The position numbers and the translations under genes were made by a program. Below, in pieces: positions 1 to 8,453 of a stretch of DNA of 64,000 bases (its first letter is position 1; each line of letters opens with the position of its first letter). The notes below the pieces were generated by a model, which was not told the DNA's origin, searched no databases, and saw only the letters and a list, made by a program, of their open reading frames with translations. Origin of the DNA: Paracoccus aerius (lineage in GTDB: Bacteria; Pseudomonadota; Alphaproteobacteria; Rhodobacterales; Rhodobacteraceae). Location: NCBI RefSeq assembly GCF_014656455.1, contig NZ_BNCL01000017.1, positions 1-64,000 on the forward strand, in the 5' to 3' direction.

Positions 1-1830
1 GCCTCGACGGTGGTGTTCAACGGCGGCACCGGCACCTTCGCCAATGGCGGCAGCACCGCCAGCTTCAACACGATCGAGGCCGTAACCACCGGCGCGGGCG
101 CGGACAGCATCGATGCCAGCCTGAACACCGTGGCCGGCGCCGTGTTCACCACGGGCGCGGGCAGCGACACGATCACGGGCGGATCGGCAGCCGAGACGAT
201 CAATGCCGGGGCCGACGGCGACGTCATCGACGGCGGCGCGGGCGCGGATACCATCGATGCGGGTCTGGGTGACGATCGCATCGCCCTTGGCGCCAGCCAC
301 GGCAACGACACGATCACGGGCGGCGAGGGTGCCGACACGCTCAGCGGTGGCGGTCTGGCGGGCGCGCAGCCGGCAACCGTGACCTTCTCGAACGGGGCCG
401 GGACCTTCGCCAGCAGCGGCGGGACCGCCAGCTTCAACACCATCGAGACGATCGAGACCGGGGCTGGTGCCGACAGCATCAACGCGGCCGCAAACACCGG
501 CGGGGCCAGCTTCGTGACCGGAGCGGGCAATGACAGCTTTGTCGGCGGCCTTGGCGCGGAAACCGTCAGCGGCGGCGATGGCGACGACACCCTGCTGACG
601 GGCGGGGGAAATGACAGCGTCGTGGCCGGGGACGGGAACGACAGCGTCGAAGCGGGCGACGGCGCGGATTATGTTGATGGCGGCTCTGGCGCCGACACGG
701 TCGATGGCGGTGCGGGCAACGACACCCTTCTGGGCGGGGCCGACAACGACCTGCTGCGGGGCGGGGCCGGCGATGACAGTCTGCTGGGCGGCGCCGGCAA
801 CGACATCCTGCTGGGCGGCGATGGCGACGATTTCCTTGACGGCGGTCCGGGGGCGAACACGCTGACCGGCGGCGCCGGCAGCGACACCTTCATCGTGTCC
901 TCGGGCGACATCATCACGGACTTCAGTTCCGGCAATGCCGGATCCGGGACCGATGGCGACCCGACCAACAACGACCGCCTTGACCTGAGCCGCTTCTACA
1001 ACCAGGCCAATCTTGACATCATCAATGCGCAGCGGGGGGCGAACGGCCTGCAGCCCTACAGGTCGGTCCTGGGCTGGCTTAAGGCCGACCAGGAAGACGA
1101 CGGCGTGTTGAACAGCCTTCGGACGGCCAACGGCCTGCCGGAAAACTTCACGCTGACGATCCAGAACGGCGGGACGGCGGTTTCCGCGGCCGCCCTGACG
1201 GACGAGACGACCGGCGTGGTCTGCTTCGGGGCAGATGCGATGATCGAGACGGCCGACGGACCCGTTCCGGCCGGTTCGTTGAAGGTGGGCGACCTGGTCC
1301 TGACCCGCGACGACGGCTATCAGCCGATCCGCTGGGTGGGGCACCGGACCTTGACCGCTTCGGACCTGGCGGCGAATCCGGCCTTCCGGCCAATCAGGAT
1401 CCGCCAGGGCGCCCTGGGCGGCGGCCTGCCCGATGCCGACCTGATCGTCTCGCCGCAGCACCGCGTCCTGGCACGTTCCAAGATTGCCGAACGGATGTTC
1501 GGCACGCGCGAGGTTCTGGTCGCGGCAAAGCAACTGGTGGTGACCGAAGGCATAGACATCGCCGAGGACCTTGCGACGGTCACCTATGTCCACTTCCTGT
1601 TCGATGCACACCAGATCGTCATTTCGAACGGCGCGGAAACCGAGTCTCTCTACACCGGGGATGAGGCGCTGAAATCGATCCCGGCCGAGGCACGGGCCGA
1701 GATCCTGGGGCTTTTCCCGGAACTGGCGGAGGATGCCGTTCGTCCGGCGGCGCGCAAGATGCTGTCGGGCCGCATGGCGCGAAAGCTTGCGCAGCGCCAT
1801 GCCCAGAACGGCAAGAAGCTGGTGGCGTGA
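1..1830 (+). CDS. RTX calcium-binding protein with C-terminal Hint domain (5'-truncated)
   Basis: The reading frame is open from the first base, so the N-terminus lies outside the window; 609 residues are visible. Residues about 45-300 hold glycine/aspartate nonapeptides of the GGxGxDxLx type, densest at 210-300, which in RTX proteins bind calcium outside the cell after type I secretion. Two copies of a roughly 122-residue module start near residues 4 and 126, each with a GTFA.....ASFNTIE core. After a linker, a Hint_2-type (hedgehog/intein) domain starts at Cys408 (CFGADAMIETADG, then GDLVLTRDDGYQPIRWVG) and runs to about 555. This pairing is common in Rhodobacteraceae secreted proteins. The Hint domain may self-process, but that is family-based inference. 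A perfect hairpin follows the stop. Confidence 0.88.
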   Translation, partial: ASTVVFNGGTGTFANGGSTASFNTIEAVTTGAGADSIDASLNTVAGAVFTTGAGSDTITGGSAAETINAGADGDVIDGGAGADTIDAGLGDDRIALGASHGNDTITGGEGADTLSGGGLAGAQPATVTFSNGAGTFASSGGTASFNTIETIETGAGADSINAAANTGGASFVTGAGNDSFVGGLGAETVSGGDGDDTLLTGGGNDSVVAGDGNDSVEAGDGADYVDGGSGADTVDGGAGNDTLLGGADNDLLRGGAGDDSLLGGAGNDILLGGDGDDFLDGGPGANTLTGGAGSDTFIVSSGDIITDFSSGNAGSGTDGDPTNNDRLDLSRFYNQANLDIINAQRGANGLQPYRSVLGWLKADQEDDGVLNSLRTANGLPENFTLTIQNGGTAVSAAALTDETTGVVCFGADAMIETADGPVPAGSLKVGDLVLTRDDGYQPIRWVGHRTLTASDLAANPAFRPIRIRQGALGGGLPDADLIVSPQHRVLARSKIAERMFGTREVLVAAKQLVVTEGIDIAEDLATVTYVHFLFDAHQIVISNGAETESLYTGDEALKSIPAEARAEILGLFPELAEDAVRPAARKMLSGRMARKLAQRHAQNGKKLVA

Positions 1831-1838
1831 CGGTACCA

Positions 1839-1864
1839 GGACGCGGCGCCCTTGCGCCGCGTCC
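1839..1864 (+). terminator. Terminator hairpin after the RTX/Hint gene
   Basis: An 11-bp perfect stem (GGACGCGGCGC / GCGCCGCGTCC) with a CCTT loop begins 9 nt after the stop. The T-tract is weak (GTTCATT), so efficiency is uncertain. It also lies in front of the convergent YihY gene and could serve both. Confidence 0.6.
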
Positions 1865-1908
1865 GTTCATTACCAAGCCTGCGCCTGTTGGCGGCCTGGC
1901 CGACGCGG

Positions 1909-3027
1909 CTATCTTTTCCTTTGCAGCAGTTTCAGCGTCGCGCTGCCCAGCAGCAGCATCGCCAGGGAAAGATCGGTTCTCGAGGAACTGTGCGCGGGTC
2001 TGCCCGACCTGCGCCCTGACCGGCTTCTTCCATTCCGGCTTTCGCCCGCCGAACCTGCATCTCCGGGCGGCGGGGTGTCGGCCTTGACCGCGCCGCGCGC
2101 ACCCATCGGTTCGGGGGCTCCGGTGGTGGTGTCCTGCGCGGTCTGTTGTTCGGTTTCCGCGTTCAGTTCTGCACCTGCCAGGATGACAAAGGCCGAAAGC
2201 CACATCCAGGTCAGCAGCACGATGACCCCCCCAAGCGCCCCATAGGTTTCGGTATAGCTGCCGAAGTTCTGCACATAGATCGAGAAGCCGACGGTGCCGG
2301 CCAGCCACAGGGCCGTGGCCACGACCGCACCGACGCTGACCCAACGCCATTTCGGCTCGGATCGCGAAGGCCCGAAGCGATAGAGCGCGGCAAGCGCCAG
2401 CATCGCCAGGGCCGCCATCATGGGCCACCGCAACAGGCTGACGGCGGTCTCGAAGACCGGAGGCAGATGGGCCAGGGCCACCAGCGACGGCAGCAGGACC
2501 ATCAGGGCAATGCCTGCCGCCGTGCCAAGGATGGCGCCCACCGTGATCGCGAAGGCGGTCAGGTAAAGCCTGACCATGCCGCGCGTCTCGGTTTCGTCAT
2601 AGGCGATGTTCAGCCCCTCGATCAGGGTCATCACGCCCTTCATCGCGCCGTAAAGCGCCACCAGCACGCCGAACACCGCCACGATCCCGGTCCCGGCCTG
2701 GCTGCCGCTTGTGACCTTTGTCACCTGGTCCTGCAGGATCGAGGCTGCCTCGGGCGGCAGCATCCCGACGGCCGTCTGCAACTGTCCCGCGATGTCTGCG
2801 GGATCCACCACCAGCCCTGCGATGGACACAAGGGCCGCGATGGCGGGAAAGATCGACAGCAGCGCATAAAAGGCGATACCCGCCGCGACGACCGAGATAT
2901 GGTCGCGCGAAATCTCGTCCTTTACCCGCCACAGGATCTGCTTCCATCCGCCTGCAGGGATGCGGCCTGGCGTTTCCGCGCTATCGTCCGGGTCGTTGCG
3001 GGAAACGCTGCGATCCTGGTTTGACAT
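1909..3027 (-). CDS. YihY/BrkB (virulence factor BrkB family) inner-membrane protein
   Basis: 372 residues. The family signature is near the N-terminus, where an amphipathic stretch (WKQILWRVKDEISRDHIS) leads into VVAAGIAFYALLSIFPAIAA. About six hydrophobic segments follow, up to residue 290 (YGALGGVIVLLTWMWLSAFV is the last). The C-terminal 80 residues are charged and Pro/Gly/Arg-rich, longer than the family core needs, and end in a short basic tail. The start at 3027 has AAGGAA 7 nt upstream. The family was once annotated as ribonuclease BN; its transport or envelope function is not firmly known. The gene is convergent with the RTX/Hint gene and divergent from the stress operon at 3284. Confidence 0.88.
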   Translation of the reverse strand: MSNQDRSVSRNDPDDSAETPGRIPAGGWKQILWRVKDEISRDHISVVAAGIAFYALLSIFPAIAALVSIAGLVVDPADIAGQLQTAVGMLPPEAASILQDQVTKVTSGSQAGTGIVAVFGVLVALYGAMKGVMTLIEGLNIAYDETETRGMVRLYLTAFAITVGAILGTAAGIALMVLLPSLVALAHLPPVFETAVSLLRWPMMAALAMLALAALYRFGPSRSEPKWRWVSVGAVVATALWLAGTVGFSIYVQNFGSYTETYGALGGVIVLLTWMWLSAFVILAGAELNAETEQQTAQDTTTGAPEPMGARGAVKADTPPPGDAGSAGESRNGRSRSGRRSGRPAHSSSRTDLSLAMLLLGSATLKLLQRKR

Positions 3028-3190
3028 GGCGTGTTCCTTGTAAGGACGGTTCCTGATGGGCCGGTGCGGCGTTGGGCAGGGCGCAGATCTCCCCGCGCAT
3101 TTCCCCGTGCGGCAAGGCGATTTCCCCGCTCGGGTTGAACGTCCGGGACGCGGCTATTGGTTCCGCGGGTATGTTGAACCGTTCGTCGAG

Positions 3191-3215
3191 GGAACAATCG
3201 AGAAACTGCGTTGTT
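3191..3215 (+). promoter_or_regulatory. Possible ECF (EcfG-like) stress promoter
   Basis: GGAAC (3191-3195), a 16-nt spacer and TGTT (3212-3215) resemble the alphaproteobacterial general-stress promoter GGAAC-N16/17-CGTT. It lies about 70 nt before the start of a stress-type operon. One base of the -10 differs from consensus, and whether this organism has EcfG cannot be seen here, so this is tentative. Confidence 0.3.
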
Positions 3216-3283
3216 GTCTCCTCATGACAAGGTTCGAACGCCGTATCCTCGGCGACGATGTCTCAGATATCGGGAGGATTCCC

Positions 3284-4204
3284 ATGAATTCAGATCAACA
3301 CGACACTTCGACGGGCAATGACCAGTCCACCCTGGGCGGCCTTAAGGAAAAAGCTGGCGAGAAGGTCAGCCAGGTCGCTGACAGCCTGAAGCAAGAGGCT
3401 TCCAAGCGGGAAGAAGGCTTCCGCGGCAGCCTTTCCGGCCAGGCCGACCAGCTTGCCTCGGCCCTGCGATCTGCCAAATCCGAAATCGACGCGGATTCCA
3501 GCATCGGCAAGATCTTCGACTATGCCGCCGACAGCGTCGGCAGCTTTGCCCAGAACCTCAAGTCCTCGGACACGACCGACCTTGTGGAGGGCGTGCGCGG
3601 CTTTGCGCGCCAGCGTCCGGGTGCGTTCCTTGGACTTTGTGCCCTTGGCGGCTTTGCGGCCGCACGCTTTCTTCTGGCCAGCGCTCCGGCGAGCAGCGGG
3701 CATGGCAGTGGCGGCGCCAGCTATTCCGGCAGGTCGCAGGGATCAGACTATCCCGGCAGCTATTCGCGCCAGGATAACATGACGGGCCGTTCGGGGGGGA
3801 CTTCGGGCGTCCAGGCCCGGACCTTGACCGGCGCAGGCCAGTCGGGCCAATCGAACATGGGCCAGTCGGGCGCAGGGCTTGGAACATCGGGGTCCGGCAC
3901 GTCCGGCAGTTCCCTGGGCCATGGTTCGTCCAGTTCCGGATCCGGCACCGGCGGGATCAGCGGGTCCGGACCGGCCAGCACCGGCATGACCGGCAGCGGG
4001 TCGGGGACCACGCCGTCCACGGCCAGCATCGGGTCGAACCCGTCCGCCAGCTCATCAGGGATCGGCGGCAGCGGCACCGGCAGCGAGGCCGGCGGCGATC
4101 TGTCGGGCACGTCCGGATCGCAGGGTGGCGCAAGCGGATCCTCGGGCAGCCAGAGCCACCGGAATCCGTCCGCCCCTGACAGGGATGGAGGTCGGAATGG
4201 CTGA
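3284..4204 (+). CDS. Nutrient-deprivation-induced-type protein with Gly/Ser-rich tail
   Basis: 306 residues from the ATG at 3284, which has GGGAGG 6 nt upstream; the frame is open further upstream but without a comparable ribosome site. Residues 1-110 are polar and helical (ending KSSDTTDLVEGVRGFARQRP). One membrane segment follows at about 114-132 (AFLGLCALGGFAAARFLLAS). The remaining 170 residues are almost only Gly, Ser, Thr and Gln and probably disordered. The N-terminal half resembles alphaproteobacterial proteins annotated as nutrient deprivation-induced. It is first in an operon with a holin-X-like and a DUF3618 protein; the next start overlaps this stop by 8 nt. A role at the membrane under stress is inferred from this context. 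Confidence 0.75.
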   Translation: MNSDQHDTSTGNDQSTLGGLKEKAGEKVSQVADSLKQEASKREEGFRGSLSGQADQLASALRSAKSEIDADSSIGKIFDYAADSVGSFAQNLKSSDTTDLVEGVRGFARQRPGAFLGLCALGGFAAARFLLASAPASSGHGSGGASYSGRSQGSDYPGSYSRQDNMTGRSGGTSGVQARTLTGAGQSGQSNMGQSGAGLGTSGSGTSGSSLGHGSSSSGSGTGGISGSGPASTGMTGSGSGTTPSTASIGSNPSASSSGIGGSGTGSEAGGDLSGTSGSQGGASGSSGSQSHRNPSAPDRDGGRNG

Positions 4205-4628
4205 TTTCTCGAACGAAACGGGACGCAACGGCGATTCTGCCCGGCCGCAGGGCCCGGCATCCCTGGCCTCCGAGGCGCTTCGGCTTTCGGGCGATCTTGT
4301 CCGAAAGGAGATCGCCCTGGCCAAGGCCGAGGTTGGCCAGAACCTCCAGCGGGCTGGTGTCGGTGTAGGCTTCATCGCCGCCGCCGCCGTCATTGCGATC
4401 GTCACGATCAACGTGCTGGTCGCGGCCCTGGTGGCGGCCCTTGCCGAAACCGACCTCGGCCCGATCTGGAGCGCGGTCATCGTCGGCGTCGTGCTGGCGG
4501 TACTGGCCTATATCCTTCTGCGCAAGGGCATGAGCGACCTGAAGCCCGAGGCGCTGATGCCGTCGCGCACCGTTCAGAACGTGCAGCGTGACGCCCAGAC
4601 CATCAAGGGGGCATACAATGACAAATGA
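4197..4628 (+). CDS. Phage holin-X superfamily III (DUF1469-like) membrane protein
   Basis: 143 residues. The ATG at 4197 has GGAGG 5 nt upstream; longer readings back to 4125 lie inside the previous gene and lack a ribosome site. An amphipathic N-terminal helix (ALRLSGDLVRKEIALAKAEV, about residues 24-43) precedes two hydrophobic hairpin segments at about 54-82 and 90-110 (SAVIVGVVLAVLAYILL). This is the usual layout of the holin-X family, which despite its name is mostly chromosomal. It overlaps the upstream gene by 8 nt and the downstream gene by 11 nt, so the three are probably translationally coupled. It is likely a small inner-membrane stress protein; lysis is not implied. Confidence 0.8.
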   Translation: MADFSNETGRNGDSARPQGPASLASEALRLSGDLVRKEIALAKAEVGQNLQRAGVGVGFIAAAAVIAIVTINVLVAALVAALAETDLGPIWSAVIVGVVLAVLAYILLRKGMSDLKPEALMPSRTVQNVQRDAQTIKGAYNDK

Positions 4629-5697
4629 GGCTGACAATCCTGAACGCATCGAGCGTGAGATCGAAGAAGACCGCGATGCCCTCCGCCGGACGCTGAACGA
4701 CCTGCAGGACGAATTGTCGCTGGATGGCTTTGCCCGCCGTCTGACGGACAAGTTCCGCGAGAACGGTTCCGAATGGGCCAATTCCGCCAGCGACGCCGCC
4801 CGGTCCAATCCGGTCGCGCTTGCGCTGACGGGCGTGGGGCTTGCCTGGATGATCTTTGGCCGCGGCTACGATCCGACCCACAGCGCCAAGGATCATTACG
4901 ACAAGCGTCGTGGCAGCACCTGGGACAGGCCGTCAAAGCCCTATTACGCCGGCACCTCGAGCGGCACCTCGACCGGCACTGCGGCCAGCACTGCCGACCG
5001 GTTCGAATCTGGGTCCGGCAGCGTTGCAACCAGTGGCTCGGCATCGGCCGGGCACGGGGGCTGGAAGACAAGCGGCGGCGGCACCTGGCACAACTCGGCT
5101 GGCAGTTCCAGCCACAACTCTAAGGAAGGGAGCGGCATGACCGATGGATTGCGTCAGAAGGCTCAGCAATGGCGGAGCCGGATCAGCGACGGGACCAGCA
5201 GCCTTCACGACCGGCTGAGCGAGGGCACCGAGGGGTTCAGCGAGGAGGCACGGCGCCGCGTGTATGACGCCCGCCGTCGCGCATTGGACGCCCGCGAAGA
5301 CGCGAGCCGCCGCCTGCGCGAAAGCAGCCGCACCGTGTCCAAGGGCTATGACAAGGAACCCCTGTTCTTTGGCGTCGCCGCCGTGGCGATCGGCGCGGGC
5401 CTTGCCTGCCTGCTGCCGCGCACCCGGCAAGAGGACGAATTGCTGGGCCAATATAGCGACCAGCTTTTCCACGAAGCGGAAAGCATCTTCGAGGAAGAAA
5501 AGTCCAAGCTTCAGAATGCGGTCTCGGCCGGCCTGAACGAGGCGAAGTCAGCCGCAGGCCAGGTCACCGCTGCCGCCCGGAAGGAACTGGGGCATGGTGA
5601 CGAAGACGGCGACGGGGGCAGCCAGAACAAGTCCAAGGACGGTTCCGGCACCGGCTCGTCCAGCGTGACGGGCACGGGCGGCCAGTCGGGCCGCTGA
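4618..5697 (+). CDS. DUF3618 domain membrane protein with two hydrophobic segments
   Basis: 359 residues from the ATG at 4618, with AAGGGG upstream. Residues 5-50 (ERIEREIEEDRDALRRTLND, LQDEL) are the DUF3618 helix. A membrane segment follows at about 65-83 (NPVALALTGVGLAWMIFGRG). The middle is Ser/Gly/Thr-rich, then comes a long charged helical part. A second hydrophobic stretch sits near 247-267 (LFFGVAAVAIGAGLACLLP), before a Gly/Ser tail much like that of the first gene of the operon. Third and last gene of an overlapping trio, ended by a strong terminator. The trio looks like one envelope-associated complex or response; the biochemical role is unknown. Confidence 0.8.
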   Translation: MTNEADNPERIEREIEEDRDALRRTLNDLQDELSLDGFARRLTDKFRENGSEWANSASDAARSNPVALALTGVGLAWMIFGRGYDPTHSAKDHYDKRRGSTWDRPSKPYYAGTSSGTSTGTAASTADRFESGSGSVATSGSASAGHGGWKTSGGGTWHNSAGSSSHNSKEGSGMTDGLRQKAQQWRSRISDGTSSLHDRLSEGTEGFSEEARRRVYDARRRALDAREDASRRLRESSRTVSKGYDKEPLFFGVAAVAIGAGLACLLPRTRQEDELLGQYSDQLFHEAESIFEEEKSKLQNAVSAGLNEAKSAAGQVTAAARKELGHGDEDGDGGSQNKSKDGSGTGSSSVTGTGGQSGR

Positions 5698-5727
5698 CGG
5701 CCGGAAGGGCACAAGTCCAATCACCTG

Positions 5728-5766
5728 ATGCGCCGTGCGAAGGATATTCGCGCGGCGCATTTTTTT
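5728..5766 (+). terminator. Strong intrinsic terminator of the stress-envelope operon
   Basis: A 14-bp stem with a single G-U pair (ATGCGCCGTGCGAA / TTCGCGCGGCGCAT) is followed by seven T residues. It is among the clearest terminators in the window. Confidence 0.9.
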
Positions 5767-5803
5767 CCGGGGTCGCCGCGCCGTGGCCCGGATGCGGTGC
5801 AGG

Positions 5804-6484
5804 TTATTCCAACAACGCCCCGTCGATGCTTTCGCCGGTCATCCTGCGGTAAAGATGCTCGTTCCAATAGGGCGTCCAGCAGACAAGCGCCTTTCCCGTC
5901 CCGCTATAGACGCGCAGCCTTTTCTGGCCGGAAATCAGGTTGCGCGGGAAGGGCGAGGAGTTGCGCGAATAGAACCGCAACCCGTCCGTCCGTCCCAGCA
6001 CAAGCCTTCCCTGGACGCGTAACTCGCTGTCCGTGACCTCGACCGTCTCGACCGGGCCGGGCGCGTTGATGGCCACCCGCCCGGCATTGCAAAGCGTGGT
6101 CTTCCACACAAGCCCGCCATCCCCGGACCACAGGCTGGGCCAGAACCGTTCGCGCCGCATCCCCAGGCTGACGTCCCCTTCCGAGGCCCAGTAGACGCCG
6201 GGTTCCAGGATCCAGGTTTCATCGGGCTGCACGTCCAGGATATGATATCCCGACAAGGACGGCTGCAGCACGATCGACCCGCTGCCCTTGTAATAGGGCC
6301 GGATCCGCGCCTCGCTGGTGAACATTGACCGGAACACGTCCCCGAAGGACGGCAGCCTGGGGGTCAGCGAGATATCCCCGCGCATCGTCGACAGCGCCCC
6401 CCGGCGCGCGCGGATGGTTTCCTTGTCGATCTCGATGCGGACCTGCCGCATCCCCTCGACCTCGCGGATGGTGAAATCGGCCAT
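5804..6484 (-). CDS. AIM24 family protein
   Basis: 226 residues. The central part has the beta-rich pattern of the AIM24/TIGR00266 family (GSGSIVLQPSLSGYHILDV, then EGDVSLGMRRERFW and RGALSTMRGDISLTP near the N-terminus). No signal peptide or membrane segment is visible. The family takes its name from a yeast mitochondrial protein; the bacterial members have no settled biochemical role. It is second in a two-gene minus-strand unit, 12 nt after the DUF4239 gene, so the two are probably co-transcribed and may act together at the membrane. Confidence 0.82.
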   Translation of the reverse strand: MADFTIREVEGMRQVRIEIDKETIRARRGALSTMRGDISLTPRLPSFGDVFRSMFTSEARIRPYYKGSGSIVLQPSLSGYHILDVQPDETWILEPGVYWASEGDVSLGMRRERFWPSLWSGDGGLVWKTTLCNAGRVAINAPGPVETVEVTDSELRVQGRLVLGRTDGLRFYSRNSSPFPRNLISGQKRLRVYSGTGKALVCWTPYWNEHLYRRMTGESIDGALLE

Positions 6485-6496
6485 GCGCGTCCTCCC

Positions 6497-7294
6497 TCAG
6501 GGTTCGTCCCAGATCATCACCCGGTCCCACAGGCGCTTCAGCGGATCGGGCTGGATCGCCGCCTCGCCCCGAAGGGGATCGTCAAGCGCCACGATCACGA
6601 ACAGGATGACGCCCAGGAAAAAGGCGGTGATCGTGCCCAGAACGAACTGGCGCACCGGCCGCATCCGCAACAGCACGATCAGCAGGATGTTGATCGCCGC
6701 CCCCACAAGAACGGCATACCAAAGGACGTTGGGGATCTGGGTATAGACGCCGTTCAGGCGAAGCTGGCGCGCGCGGGTGAATTCCTGGAACGCGGCCAGC
6801 ATCTGGGCGTGCAGCACCTCTTGTCCCGCCGTCGCGGGCTCGAAGGTTGCAAGCTTCTGGCGCATCGCGTTGACGCGGTTCGCGCCGCCGTCCAGGTAAT
6901 TGCCCTGGGCATGGGCGGGCCAGTCCTTGTAAAGCGTGAACAGGACGTAATCGCGCATCATTGCCTTGGTCTCGGACCGGACGGGTTCGGGATAGGCATT
7001 CACGTCCGAATACAGGGCGGCAAGAACCGTGCTTTCCTGGAGGACGGCTTCCGATATGCGTTCGTTGTTCTGGTAGGCGGACACGGTCAGAAGACCCAGC
7101 AGCAAACCGTAGAACAGGTTGAAGCCCGCCGTGCCATAGCTGATCGCCTCGTTCAGGTCTGGCCCCGAACCGATCAGCAGCCGCAGGATCGGCTTGAGGA
7201 CAAGCATCCCCACCACGATCGAGGCAACGGCTGCCAATGAGAAATACGTAGCAAGATCACGCAGGGGGATGTCATGGACAAAATCCGGCATCAT
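6497..7294 (-). CDS. DUF4239 (bestrophin-like) membrane protein
   Basis: 265 residues with four hydrophobic segments in two pairs. Near the N-terminus are FSLAAVASIVVGMLVLKPIL and AGFNLFYGLLLGLLTVSAY; near the C-terminus are VLWYAVLVGAAINILLIVLL and FVLGTITAFFLGVILFVIVA. The middle 110 residues are soluble and contain the typical YQNNERISEAVLQESTVLAAL helix. This matches the DUF4239 family, which is remotely bestrophin-like; channel activity is unproven. It is the first gene of a unit with the AIM24 protein and is divergent from the TAXI protein at 7416, with a 7-bp inverted repeat between them. Confidence 0.82.
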   Translation of the reverse strand: MMPDFVHDIPLRDLATYFSLAAVASIVVGMLVLKPILRLLIGSGPDLNEAISYGTAGFNLFYGLLLGLLTVSAYQNNERISEAVLQESTVLAALYSDVNAYPEPVRSETKAMMRDYVLFTLYKDWPAHAQGNYLDGGANRVNAMRQKLATFEPATAGQEVLHAQMLAAFQEFTRARQLRLNGVYTQIPNVLWYAVLVGAAINILLIVLLRMRPVRQFVLGTITAFFLGVILFVIVALDDPLRGEAAIQPDPLKRLWDRVMIWDEP

Positions 7295-7352
7295 CGGCTC
7301 GCAATGGTGACAGGCCCATAGTGAACGCAGGCCCGGATTTCCGCGAGAGAAA

Positions 7353-7371
7353 TTTGCGGACTTGCCGCAAA
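7353..7371. promoter_or_regulatory. Inverted repeat in the divergent promoter region
   Basis: TTTGCGG and CCGCAAA, separated by ACTTG, lie between the divergent starts at 7294 and 7416. A perfect 7-bp dyad in a 121-bp divergent gap suggests an operator, or alternatively a hairpin in the mRNA leader. No regulator gene is adjacent. Confidence 0.35.
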
Positions 7372-7415
7372 ATGGGCCCTATGCGCAAATGGGCGCAGTG
7401 ATTGCGGGGGTGACG

Positions 7416-8357
7416 ATGTTTCGCCTGATGCTTGCCTTGCTGATCGGCCCGGGCCTTGCTGCACAGGCCCAGGATCTGCGGCTTTACACGGTGGGATCGG
7501 GGGATGTCAGCGGCGGCTATTACGCAGCCGCAACCGCATTGTGCGCCGAGACCAACAGGATCGAACAGGATCTGCGCTGCAGCCCCGAAGCGACGCCCGG
7601 TTCGATTTACAACCTTGAAGCCCTGCGGAACCGGCAACTGGACTTCGCGCTGATCCAGTCGGATGTGCAGCGCATGGCCCTGACGGCGGAAGGCCCGTTC
7701 GCCGAAAGTCCACCCTTCGACAGCCTGCGCAGCGTCATGTCGTTCTATCCCGAAACGCTGACCGTTCTGGCACGACCCGGCGCCAATATCCTCAGCCTGG
7801 GCGGCCTGGTCGGGAAGCGGGTCGATATCGGCCTGCCCGCGTCGGGTAGGCGGGCCACGACGATGCGCCTGTTCGACGCACTGGGTCTGGACCGCAGCGA
7901 CTTTCTGGCGCTTCTGGAACTGTCGGCCGGCACGGGCCTGGAAGAACTCTGCGCAGGCCGGATCGACGCAACCGTTCTGATCGTGGGCCATCCGAACGAA
8001 TCCGTGCGGCGGGCCGTCCAGGATTGCGACGCGCGGCTTGTGACCATCGCCGGCCCCGAGGTCCGCGCCTTTATCGAGGCCGAGGGGGATTACGTCTATG
8101 CCTCGATCCCCGGCACGCTTTACGGGCGGAAGGGACGGACCCAGTCCCTTGGCGTCATCGCCACGCTTGTCACGCGGTCCGAGATGCCGGACGACATCGT
8201 GTCGGCCCTTGTCCGCAACACCATCGCGAACCTGCCTTCGGTCGGTGTCTCGGCCTCGGTCATGGAAAACCTGTCGCCCCAAGGGATGCGCAGCGCAGGG
8301 CTGTCCGCGCCGCTGCATCCGGCCGCCGAGGCCGCATTCGTCGAAGGATCGGACTAG
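7416..8357 (+). CDS. TAXI family TRAP-transporter solute-binding protein (orphan)
   Basis: 313 residues from the ATG at 7416, which follows GGGGG by about 5 nt; this start gives a clean signal peptide (MFRLMLALLIGPGLAAQAQ). The mature part has the TAXI layout: YTVGSGDVSGGYYAAATALC, then SPEATPGSIYNLEALRNRQLDFALIQSD, then a second lobe. Such proteins bind small organic acids in the periplasm for a TRAP permease. No TRAP membrane gene is adjacent in this window, so the partner must be elsewhere or the protein has a sensory role. Longer readings to 7362 would bury the signal peptide. Confidence 0.85.
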   Translation: MFRLMLALLIGPGLAAQAQDLRLYTVGSGDVSGGYYAAATALCAETNRIEQDLRCSPEATPGSIYNLEALRNRQLDFALIQSDVQRMALTAEGPFAESPPFDSLRSVMSFYPETLTVLARPGANILSLGGLVGKRVDIGLPASGRRATTMRLFDALGLDRSDFLALLELSAGTGLEELCAGRIDATVLIVGHPNESVRRAVQDCDARLVTIAGPEVRAFIEAEGDYVYASIPGTLYGRKGRTQSLGVIATLVTRSEMPDDIVSALVRNTIANLPSVGVSASVMENLSPQGMRSAGLSAPLHPAAEAAFVEGSD

Positions 8358-8453
8358 GGTGCAGGACAGGCCCCGTCCGGGCCGCGGGACGCCCGGCGGA
8401 ACCTTCGGATGGTCGCCACGTTGGCCCCGGAACCCGAAACCGGAGGATCCGAG

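Noticed and set aside
3056..3283. N-terminal extension of the nutrient-deprivation-type protein
   Set aside because: The extension lacks a ribosome site and includes the probable promoter; the ATG at 3284 has a good one.
4197..4628. Phage holin as a sign of a prophage
   Set aside because: The holin-X family is mainly chromosomal, and no phage genes, integrase or attachment repeats are near.
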